40,110 nucleotides of DNA, taken from positions 1-40,110 of the forward strand of contig JAFWRC010000128.1 of assembly GCA_017508825.1 (NCBI GenBank), in the 5' to 3' direction. The translations under genes and the position numbers were made by a program. Shown piece after piece: positions 25,520-33,250 of this stretch. This DNA is from Lachnospiraceae bacterium (GTDB lineage Bacteria; Bacillota; Clostridia; Lachnospirales; Lachnospiraceae). The notes beneath the pieces are model-generated. The model did no database searches and was not told the origin of the DNA. It saw only the letters and a list, made by a program, of their open reading frames with translations. Position 1 is the first letter of the stretch, and each line of letters begins with the position of its first letter.

Positions 25520-28500
25520 ATGTCATTTACAAGTCTTTGGCCGCTGGCATTTTTGGCGGCAATACCGATCATCATCATATTGTATATCTTAAAGCCCAGG
25601 GGAAAGGATCTGGAGATCTCTTCCAACATCCTGTGGCAGCATCTGTTCAAAAACCGTCAGTCCAAGACGTTTTTTGAGAAGTTTCTGCATGAGATACTGA
25701 TGTATCTGCAGATCGTGATCATGTGTCTTCTGATCCTGTCGCTGATGGCGCCTTTTGTGATGATGCGTTCCAGAACGGGAGCCAGCACGGTACTGATCAT
25801 TGATACATCACTTTCGATGCAGCATAAGAATCCGGACGGCAAGACCAGACTGGAAGAGGCGAAGGAAGAGGCATTGGCGTTTGTCGGTTCTGCCAGCGGT
25901 GAAGTCAGTCTGATCACCGTAGGCAGCGAAGCTAGGATCCTGCTGACCAATTCCACAGACCGTAACCGTATGCGGGATGCCATTAACAGTATCGAAGGTA
26001 CCGATCAGGAAGGCAGCGTGGCGGAAGCCTATCATCTGGCGTCCACGATGGAATGTGATACTGCGACGATCCTGACGGACGGTGAGGGCGTAAAGATCGC
26101 TTCGGAATTTGCGGAGAATATCCACGCGGAAGTGATCGATGTCGGTGAAGCCGTAAATAACGTATCACTGGACTATCTGGCATATTCGGAGACCAATCAT
26201 GATGTGGCGGCCCGCTTCACTAATTACAGTGACGGCAAGGCTTTTCTGGATATCACGCTGTATGATGCGGCCGGAAATATCCTGGCAGACCAGGAGACAT
26301 CCGTGGAGGCAGGCAAGAGCGGATCCGTGCTGTTTTCGGATATCCGCACGGAAGACAGCTATCTGCACGCGGAGCTCTCGGCGATCCGTTTTGAGACAGA
26401 TACCAACAGCAAGGACAGCCTTGCCATCGATAACAGTGCATTTGCCCTGACACAGCGTGCCGGGGAGACGAAGGGTATCCTGATCAGTCAGGGCAATACC
26501 TTTGTGGAACGCGCGTATTATGCGGTGACCGGCGAAGACCTGACCAAGACGCTGTCGGATGGCGCATTATCTGCCGGAAGCTATAATGTCGTGATCTACG
26601 ACGCAGGATATGAACCGGTCGGCGCCAAGGGCGGCCGTGATGAGAGGGAAGGCAATACCTCCACTACGCTTGATCAGATGCGCTTTGTAAATAGTGGCGG
26701 AACGGAAACCCTTTCCCATGTGGTGGTCAAAGTACACAGTTCCGAAGTAACCCCGGGACTGGGAGATTTTACATTGGGCGCCAATACGGTGCAGGTGTTT
26801 GATCTGCCGGAATGGGCCACTTCGTTTATGGAAGTGGATGGCAAATGTGTCGGCTACTATGGTATTAACGGCGATCACAAGGAAGTTGTGGTCGGCCTGG
26901 ATGTGCGTGAGACGGACTTTGCGGTAAAGGCAGAATTCCCGGTCTTTATGGCAGGTTCCTTATCCTATCTGGCAAACCGGAGCCTTTTGGCACAGGATCT
27001 GTATCAGGTGGGAGATGCTCTTGTATTTAATCCTTCGGCTGAAGTGGCTGCGGATGAGATTCTTTTTTATCCGGTTCCGGAGGATGGTGAAGGCATGCCG
27101 TCCGTGATGGCGGATACCACCAAAGCAGGTCTGTACCGGATCACAGGTGGCGATAAAACGGAATATCTGATCCTGCGTGCGGCATCGGCCGGACATGACG
27201 GACGGATCGTAGCGGAGGATATCAAGGGCAGCGGCACAATGAATGCCGTACGCGCAAGGCGCGGGATGCGTAATTTCCTGCTGATCCTGGCCTTTATCCT
27301 GTTGATCGTTGAGTGGATCCTGTATGTACGCAAGATGAACTATAAGAAGAAGTTTTATCTGATCCTGCGTACCGTGCTTCTGGCGCTGCTGATCCTTTCG
27401 CTTCTGGGACTGCGGCTGCCGAAACCGACCAAAAATGTGACAACGGTATTTCTGGTCGATATGTCAGTCAGCGATGAGGAAAATATCAAAGAATTTGATG
27501 ATTTCATCGATGAGCAGCTGGCGCATATGCCGAAGAATAACCGCTATGCGATCGTAACTTTCGGACGCAGCGCGACGGTGGATCAGTTTGTTACGGATCG
27601 TGATATGTATATGGGACTGCGTGCAAAAACGGATGCAACGGCGACGAACTATGAGATGGCACTGCAGCGCGCGGCATCCATGCTCCCTGCAGACGGTGCC
27701 GGACGTATCCTGGTGCTTACCGACGGACGTGAGACGGCCGGTAATATCGATAATGCGGCTTCGGTCTTCCTGTCAGATGACATCGCGCTGGAATCAATCC
27801 TGATCCCTGCAGTCAGCGGTGACGACTGCTATGTCAAGGCCGTGGATATGCCGGAGACACTGCATTCCGGTGAAAGCTATTATATGACGGTTTCCGTGGA
27901 AAGCAATTACGAAACGAATGCGGAGATCGTGCTGACCAGCGGCGGAAGGGAAGTAGCGCGTGAGGCGGTACGTCTGCAGCGCGGCAGCAATGAATTTGTC
28001 TTTGAAGAAACGGTATCGGCGGATGAGGTGGAGACCTATGAGGTGCACGTAGAGGCGCCGGGCGATACCTGTGCGGAGAATAATGCGTTCAGTGCGTATG
28101 CGGAGGTCGAAGATGCTCCGAAGGTTCTGATCCTCAAGGGTAAGAATGAAGGCGGAAACGCCTTTGAAAATGTACTGGATGCCGCCCATGTCAATTATGA
28201 GTTTTTAAGACCCGGCAAGGCCCCGACTACGCTGCACGATCTGCTGCAGTATAAGGCAGTTATTCTGGAAAACGTTTATAAAGATGAATTACCGCAGGGT
28301 TTTCTGGATAATCTGGAGACGTATGTCAAAGATTACGGCGGCGGTTTCTGCGCCTGCGGCGGTGAAGATTCCTTTATGCTGGGTGGTTATAACGACAGCC
28401 CGATCGAGACGGTGCTCCCGGTCAATATGGAACTTCGCGGAACGCTGGAGATCCCGTCGACCGCGATCGTTATGGTCATCGACCATTCCGGCTCTATGAC

Positions 28501-30001
28501 AACCTATGCCGGAAACGGCGCAACTTATCTGGACGTGGCAGTAGAAGCGGCGAAGCGAGGTGTACAGAGCCTGCGTCCGGAAGACCTGGTAGGTATCCTG
28601 GCATTTGATGACCGTTATACCTGGGCGCATCATATCTCGAATGCATCGGATAAGAAACGGATCGAGAGTGATATCAACAGTATCACGGACGGTGGCGGCA
28701 CGGAGATCAAGCCAGCGCTGGAAGAGGCGAGAAAGGAACTTGGCGGATGCACTGCGGAGGTCAAGCATATCATCCTTCTGACCGACGGTATGGGTGAAAC
28801 CTATGATTTTTCGGATGTGACAGATAAGATCAACCGTGACGGCATTACGCTCTCTACGGTTGCAGTCGGCGCGTACTCCGATACGATGCTGATGCAGCAG
28901 CTGGCCAATGACTGTGGCGGACGTTATTACTTTGCCGACGTGGATACGGATATCCCGAGGATCTTTGCGCAGGAAGTGTATATGGGCGGAGATACCTATA
29001 TCAAGAACGGTGAGTATAATGTGTTCCCGCGCATCAGCCACGAGATCACCAACGGGCTCTTTACGGAAGGCTGGTACAATGTACACGGGTATATTGCAGC
29101 ATCCCCCAAAACCGGAGCTTCGGAACTGCTGGTGAGCGGTCTGGACGATCCGATCCTGACGGTATGGCAGTACGGTCTGGGTAAGACGGCGGCATGGAAC
29201 ACGGATGTAGACGGCGGATGGACGGCAGCATACTCCGGCGAAGAAAACTACGCGGAACTGTGGAAGCGTATCATCGACTTTATTGCGGGCACACCCAATA
29301 TCGGTGAGGATTATCTGGAGGTGGACAGCAAGGACGGACGTACGGTATTGACCTATCATACGGACGAATATAATGATACGACCGGCATTGACGGTATCTT
29401 TACGGCGCCCGGCGGAAATACCGGAAATGTGGAGTTTACGACTGCGGAACCGGGAGTATTTACCGCAGAGATCGACAGCTTAGAGACCGGTCTCTATAAC
29501 ATCAGCGTGCGCCGTAATGATAACAATGAAGTGACCGGCGCCTTTACGACGGCAACCGTGGTACAGTACAGTGATGAGTACCGTTTTGATGTAACGGAGG
29601 TGAAGTATCGCTCCTTTATCGATAAGTACGGCTCCTGGATCGATCTGGATACCAATGTATGGCGTCCGATCCAGAGCAACCGCAGCGGCAGCTTTGATCT
29701 GACCAATATCTTCCTGATCATTGCGATCCTGCTGTTTTTGATGGATATCGCGGGAAGGCGCTTCGGCTACGATCCGGTATTCCGGAAGAAGAAAAAGAAG
29801 GTAAAAGCCGGCACGGTTGAGCAGAGTGCGGATCTGACACCGCAGGAGACGACAGTGGCGCAGGAGGCTGAACCGGTACCGCAGGCAGCAGCAAAAACCT
29901 CGACGAAGAAGGCAAAGCCGAAGAAGGAGTCGAATGACGATGATCCCGCCGGACTGGATACCTCGGCTCTGCTGAAAAAGAAACAGGACAGGAATATGTA
30001 A
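25520..30001 (+). CDS. Giant membrane protein with three VWA domains (BatA-like N-terminus)
   Basis: 1493 residues. The N-terminus matches the BatA/aerotolerance type: helix (about 6-24), LKPRGKDLEIS loop, helix (58-82), then VWA domain 1 with MIDAS DTSLSM (D95). After a beta-rich region come two helices (about 583-602 and 613-632) separated by YVRKMNYKKK. VWA 2 follows with DMSVS (D647), then an amidotransferase-like stretch (about 865-965; VLILKGKNEGG, YVKDYGGGFCACGGEDSF), and VWA 3 with DHSGSM (D988). A last helix lies at about 1394-1412, followed by a Lys-rich cytoplasmic tail. Positive charges consistently place all VWA domains outside. It looks like a fusion of a BatA-like protein with a second membrane VWA protein. 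Probable client of MoxR in envelope function; the actual role is unknown. Confidence 0.85.
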   Translation: MSFTSLWPLAFLAAIPIIIILYILKPRGKDLEISSNILWQHLFKNRQSKTFFEKFLHEILMYLQIVIMCLLILSLMAPFVMMRSRTGASTVLIIDTSLSMQHKNPDGKTRLEEAKEEALAFVGSASGEVSLITVGSEARILLTNSTDRNRMRDAINSIEGTDQEGSVAEAYHLASTMECDTATILTDGEGVKIASEFAENIHAEVIDVGEAVNNVSLDYLAYSETNHDVAARFTNYSDGKAFLDITLYDAAGNILADQETSVEAGKSGSVLFSDIRTEDSYLHAELSAIRFETDTNSKDSLAIDNSAFALTQRAGETKGILISQGNTFVERAYYAVTGEDLTKTLSDGALSAGSYNVVIYDAGYEPVGAKGGRDEREGNTSTTLDQMRFVNSGGTETLSHVVVKVHSSEVTPGLGDFTLGANTVQVFDLPEWATSFMEVDGKCVGYYGINGDHKEVVVGLDVRETDFAVKAEFPVFMAGSLSYLANRSLLAQDLYQVGDALVFNPSAEVAADEILFYPVPEDGEGMPSVMADTTKAGLYRITGGDKTEYLILRAASAGHDGRIVAEDIKGSGTMNAVRARRGMRNFLLILAFILLIVEWILYVRKMNYKKKFYLILRTVLLALLILSLLGLRLPKPTKNVTTVFLVDMSVSDEENIKEFDDFIDEQLAHMPKNNRYAIVTFGRSATVDQFVTDRDMYMGLRAKTDATATNYEMALQRAASMLPADGAGRILVLTDGRETAGNIDNAASVFLSDDIALESILIPAVSGDDCYVKAVDMPETLHSGESYYMTVSVESNYETNAEIVLTSGGREVAREAVRLQRGSNEFVFEETVSADEVETYEVHVEAPGDTCAENNAFSAYAEVEDAPKVLILKGKNEGGNAFENVLDAAHVNYEFLRPGKAPTTLHDLLQYKAVILENVYKDELPQGFLDNLETYVKDYGGGFCACGGEDSFMLGGYNDSPIETVLPVNMELRGTLEIPSTAIVMVIDHSGSMTTYAGNGATYLDVAVEAAKRGVQSLRPEDLVGILAFDDRYTWAHHISNASDKKRIESDINSITDGGGTEIKPALEEARKELGGCTAEVKHIILLTDGMGETYDFSDVTDKINRDGITLSTVAVGAYSDTMLMQQLANDCGGRYYFADVDTDIPRIFAQEVYMGGDTYIKNGEYNVFPRISHEITNGLFTEGWYNVHGYIAASPKTGASELLVSGLDDPILTVWQYGLGKTAAWNTDVDGGWTAAYSGEENYAELWKRIIDFIAGTPNIGEDYLEVDSKDGRTVLTYHTDEYNDTTGIDGIFTAPGGNTGNVEFTTAEPGVFTAEIDSLETGLYNISVRRNDNNEVTGAFTTATVVQYSDEYRFDVTEVKYRSFIDKYGSWIDLDTNVWRPIQSNRSGSFDLTNIFLIIAILLFLMDIAGRRFGYDPVFRKKKKKVKAGTVEQSADLTPQETTVAQEAEPVPQAAAKTSTKKAKPKKESNDDDPAGLDTSALLKKKQDRNM

Positions 30002-30004
30002 TCT

Positions 30005-31741
30005 ATGGCATTTGACGGAATTACCGTGGCTGCGGTCACAAAAGAACTGAATGATAAGCTTTCGGGAGGGCGGGTCTACAAGATCGCCCAACCGGAAGAA
30101 GATGCGTTATTACTTACCATCAAGACACAGGGCGGACAATACCGGTTGTTATTGTCCGCCGATGCGTCCCTGCCGCTGGTCTATCTGACGGACGTCAATA
30201 AACCGAGTCCGATGACGGCACCGAATTTCTGCATGGTCATGCGTAAGCACCTGCAGAATGCCAGGATCCTTGGTTTTTCCCAGCCGGGACTGGAACGCAT
30301 CATCCGTATGGATGTGGAACACTTGAATGAAATGGGGGATCTGTGCCAAAAAACGCTGGTGATCGAGATCATGGGCAAGCACAGCAATATCATCCTGATC
30401 GATGAAAAAGACACCATCGTAGACAGTATCAAGCACATCTCGGGTATGGTCAGCTCGGTACGTGAAGTTTTGCCGGGACGGCCTTATTTTGTTGCGCAGA
30501 CCGTTGAGAAGGAAGATCCGTTGCTGGCATGTGCAGAGGATTTTCTGGGCGGACTGCAGGGAAAGAATATGCCGGCAGATCGGGCGCTGATGACCTGTTA
30601 TATGGGTATCTCACCGCAGATGGCGGGAGAGACCGTACGGCTTTCCGGGGTGGATGCAGAGAAGGATATCCAGAGTATCTTAAGTGATGCGGAAGAGACC
30701 GAACGGCTGTGGCGTGCCTTTTCCGACGTGATGCGTCACGTAAAGATCGGTGAGTTTTCGCCCGTGATCTATTATGAAAACGGCGCACCGCAGGAGTTTG
30801 CGGCTATGGATACCGGGATGTACGCGGAGAAGAAGACGTATGAAAGCATCTCTCTTCTGCTGCAGAACTATTACGCAGAGAAAGAGGCCATTGTACGTAT
30901 CCGCCAGCGCTCCACGGATCTGCGCAGGATCGTGCAGACAGCAACGGAACGTAATGCAAAGAAGCTGGAGTTGCAGGAAAAACAGCTGAAGGATACAGAG
31001 AAACGGGAGAAGATGCGGCTGTACGGCGAGCTCCTGAATGCATACAGTTATCAGGTGCCGGCAAACGTTAAGGAATATGAGGCGCTGAACTACTATGATA
31101 ACACGACGGTAAAGATCCCGATGGACGAGACGCTGACGGCAGCGGAAAATGCAAAGAAGTACTTTGATAAATACGGGAAGCAGAAGCGTACCTTCGAGGC
31201 GCTGACCGGACTGGTGGAAGAGACCAGGGCAGAACTGGAGCATCTGGAAAGCATCCAGGTAGCGCTGGATATCGCGCGTAAGGAGGAAGATCTGATCCAG
31301 ATCCGGCAGGAACTGGTAGATTGCGGGTTTATCCGCAAAAAGAGCGGCGCGAAGAAAGAGAAAGTCACCAGTAAGCCGCTGCACTATGTGACAGAGGACG
31401 GTTTCCATATCTATGTGGGCAAAAACAACTACCAGAACGAGGAAGTGACCTTTAAGATCGCCAACGGCGGGGACTGGTGGTTCCATGCGAAGAAACTGCC
31501 CGGATCTCACGTGGTGGTACGGACCGAAGGAAAGGAACTGCCGGATCGTGTTTACGAGCAGGCGGCCGCGCTGGCAGCCTACTATTCCAAGGCGGCGGAT
31601 CAGGAAAAGGCTGAAGTGGACTACCTGCAGCGCCGGGATGTCAAGAAGCCGGCAGGCGCTGCCCCGGGCTTTGTGGTGTACTACACCAATTATTCCATGG
31701 CGGTACGCCCCGGTATAGACGGCCTCACCCAGGCGGAATAA
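30005..31741 (+). CDS. rqcH: Rqc2 homologue RqcH (NFACT protein)
   Basis: Binds stalled 50S-peptidyl-tRNA complexes and recruits tRNA-Ala to add C-terminal Ala tails to incomplete proteins (ribosome quality control). 578 residues. N-terminal NFACT-N domain (MAFDGITVAAVTKELND, GGRVYKIAQPEEDALLLTI, IEIMGKHSNIILID), a coiled coil (about 290-440), and C-terminal NFACT-R with DGFHIYVGKNNYQNEEVTFKIA-type residues and WWFHAKKLPGSHVVV. Often annotated as fibronectin-binding protein. It starts 3 bases after the VWA gene, so it may be transcribed from the same operon, although its role is unrelated. Confidence 0.95.
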   Translation: MAFDGITVAAVTKELNDKLSGGRVYKIAQPEEDALLLTIKTQGGQYRLLLSADASLPLVYLTDVNKPSPMTAPNFCMVMRKHLQNARILGFSQPGLERIIRMDVEHLNEMGDLCQKTLVIEIMGKHSNIILIDEKDTIVDSIKHISGMVSSVREVLPGRPYFVAQTVEKEDPLLACAEDFLGGLQGKNMPADRALMTCYMGISPQMAGETVRLSGVDAEKDIQSILSDAEETERLWRAFSDVMRHVKIGEFSPVIYYENGAPQEFAAMDTGMYAEKKTYESISLLLQNYYAEKEAIVRIRQRSTDLRRIVQTATERNAKKLELQEKQLKDTEKREKMRLYGELLNAYSYQVPANVKEYEALNYYDNTTVKIPMDETLTAAENAKKYFDKYGKQKRTFEALTGLVEETRAELEHLESIQVALDIARKEEDLIQIRQELVDCGFIRKKSGAKKEKVTSKPLHYVTEDGFHIYVGKNNYQNEEVTFKIANGGDWWFHAKKLPGSHVVVRTEGKELPDRVYEQAAALAAYYSKAADQEKAEVDYLQRRDVKKPAGAAPGFVVYYTNYSMAVRPGIDGLTQAE

Positions 31742-31756
31742 AACAGTAACTTTGCC

Positions 31757-31836
31757 TTCCCCTTGAAGGGGAACATACATTATTAAACTTGCCTTCCCCC
31801 CTTTGGGGGGAAGGTGCCCGAAGGGCGGATGAGGGG
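31757..31836. repeat. Intergenic palindromic repeat element (CCTTCCCC family)
   Basis: Three consecutive hairpins: TTCCCCTT/AAGGGGAA (31757-31773), the perfect 10-bp CCTTCCCCCC/GGGGGGAAGG with TTT loop (31792-31814), and GCCC-GAA-GGGC (31816-31826), then GGATGAGGGG. From general knowledge, repeats with this AAGGTGCCCGAAGGGCGGATGAGGG-like layout recur widely between genes in Clostridia. Two elements of similar layout lie at 40016-40099. It fills most of the 99-base gap between rqcH and the Nudix gene and may also end rqcH transcription. Confidence 0.75.
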
Positions 31837-31840
31837 GAAT

Positions 31841-32422
31841 ATGGCCGAAGAAATCTTAATACAGGACAAACTGGAAAACATGAAAGTAGAGCGTCTGAAG
31901 CGGACCGAGATCGCTAAGGGCGCTATTCTTACGTATTATCACGATACGGTAAAGATCCCGAACGGGCATATCTGTGAATTCGATTTTCTGGGACACCAGG
32001 GAGCGGCGGCAGTCCTGCCGGTCACCGCGGACGGAAAGCTTTTAATGGTACGGCAGTACCGCAATGCACTGGACCGCTTTACCCTGGAAATTCCCGCGGG
32101 TGGGCTGGAAGGGCCGAAGGAGCCGACCAGGGAAGCGGCTGCAAGGGAACTGACCGAAGAAACCGGCTTCGTGGCGGGCAAAATAGATTTTTTGATCTCC
32201 GTAGTATCGGCAGTAGCCTATTGCAATGAAAAGATCGATATCTATCTGGCGCGGGATCTGCAAAAGAGCGAGCGTCATCTGGATGCGGATGAATTCATCA
32301 ATGTGGAAGCGTGGGACGTATCCGATTTGCTGGAACTGTGCTACAACGGGACCATACAGGATGCCAAGACCGTCGCTGCGGTCATGGCTTATCAAAACGG
32401 CATAATGTCGGGGAGGTTTTGA
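31841..32422 (+). CDS. Nudix hydrolase, ADP-ribose pyrophosphatase type
   Basis: 193 residues. The Nudix box G-x5-E-x7-REL-x-EE-x-G is complete (GLEGPKE, then REL and TEETGF, about residues 87-109), following VRQYRNALDRFTLEIPAGG. That preceding segment is typical of ADP-ribose pyrophosphatases, which split ADP-ribose into AMP and ribose 5-phosphate. The start ATG 31841 is served by GAGGGGG (31831-31836), which belongs to the repeat element just upstream. A GTG at 31814 in frame lies inside the repeat and is rejected. It overlaps the next gene by one base (TGATG). Confidence 0.9.
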   Translation: MAEEILIQDKLENMKVERLKRTEIAKGAILTYYHDTVKIPNGHICEFDFLGHQGAAAVLPVTADGKLLMVRQYRNALDRFTLEIPAGGLEGPKEPTREAAARELTEETGFVAGKIDFLISVVSAVAYCNEKIDIYLARDLQKSERHLDADEFINVEAWDVSDLLELCYNGTIQDAKTVAAVMAYQNGIMSGRF

Positions 32423-33102
32423 TGAAAAAAGCGGTGATCTTTGATATGTTTGAGACGCTGGTAACTCTATTTGAAGGCAAGACCTATTTCGGGGAAAATA
32501 TCGCTGCCGATACCGGCGCGGATCCGGTACAGTTCCGGAAAGAATGGAATGCGATCGAAAAGGATCGGAGCATCGGAACCTATACGATTGAGGAAGGACT
32601 GACGATCGTCTTTAAAAAGCTGGGGATGTATACGGAAGAGAAAGTAAAGCTTGCAGCATCCAAAAGGATTGCAGCTCTGGATGATACCTTTTCGAATATC
32701 CCGGCGGAATCCATTCAGTTACTGAAGGCTTTAAAGGCGGAAGGGATCAGGATCGGACTCATCACCAATACCTTTAATGATGAACGGGACAAGATCCGGG
32801 AGTGTCCGTTATTTCCGTTCTTTGATGTGGCATTGATCTCCTACGAGCAGGGGCTCTGCAAGCCCGATGAAGAGCTGTTCCGGCGTATGACGGATGCCCT
32901 GCAGGTGTCCCCGGAAGAATGCCTGTATGTGGGCGACGGCGGATCCAGAGAACTCTATGCAGCACGCGACTACGGAATGCAGGCAGTGCAGTGTACCTGG
33001 TTCCATGACCGGGCTTTCGAACCGCACATCCCATGCCCGCTTCTTGCGGAATTCCCGCATGCAGACCATCCGATGGAGATCGTGGAATATGCCCGTGCGT
33101 AA
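32422..33102 (+). CDS. HAD superfamily hydrolase
   Basis: 226 residues, HAD subfamily IA. Motif I is FDMFETLV: D9 is the nucleophile but the usual second Asp is Phe, as in haloacid-dehalogenase-like members (D-x-F/Y-x-T-L). Motif II LITNT, motif III Lys in GLCKPDEELF and motif IV VGDGGSREL are all present; a helical cap lies at about 15-90. The substrate cannot be assigned: phosphatase, nucleotidase or dehalogenase-like activity are possible. GGGGAGG (about 32409-32416) precedes ATG 32422, which overlaps the Nudix stop. Confidence 0.88.
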   Translation: MKKAVIFDMFETLVTLFEGKTYFGENIAADTGADPVQFRKEWNAIEKDRSIGTYTIEEGLTIVFKKLGMYTEEKVKLAASKRIAALDDTFSNIPAESIQLLKALKAEGIRIGLITNTFNDERDKIRECPLFPFFDVALISYEQGLCKPDEELFRRMTDALQVSPEECLYVGDGGSRELYAARDYGMQAVQCTWFHDRAFEPHIPCPLLAEFPHADHPMEIVEYARA

Positions 33103-33117
33103 GGAATGAAATATGTC

Positions 33118-33146
33118 TGTACAATTTCAGAATAATATGATAAAAT
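33118..33146 (+). promoter_or_regulatory. Promoter of the TIR/SPFH operon
   Basis: TGTACA (33118-33123), 17 bases, TAAAAT (33141-33146). The -10 box matches 5 of 6 and the -35 box 4 of 6. The predicted start near 33153 gives a ~98-base leader that contains a terminator-like hairpin. Confidence 0.5.
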
Positions 33147-33181
33147 CAACCGTGGTTTGACAACGGGCGATGACAAGCAGA

Positions 33182-33212
33182 AAAACACATCCGAAGAACA
33201 GATGTGTTTTTT
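33182..33212 (+). terminator. Terminator-like hairpin in the leader of the TIR gene
   Basis: AAAACACATC (33182-33191) and GATGTGTTTT (33201-33210) pair over 10 bp around a 9-base loop, and the T-run extends to 33212. It is placed 80 bases after the HAD stop, but also downstream of the predicted promoter of the next operon. It could therefore end the rqcH-Nudix-HAD transcript or attenuate the TIR operon. Confidence 0.75.
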
Positions 33213-33250
33213 GATGTTTGCGAACACGGAATGAGGAGAGGAAGTAAGAC

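Noticed and set aside
28289-29359. Minus-strand 356-codon frame opposite the VWA gene
   Set aside because: Rich in His, Arg and Ile without any motif; the plus strand has clear VWA motifs across the same bases.
30680-31780. Minus-strand 366-codon frame opposite rqcH
   Set aside because: Antisense shadow of a conserved NFACT gene, no ribosome-binding site or domain.
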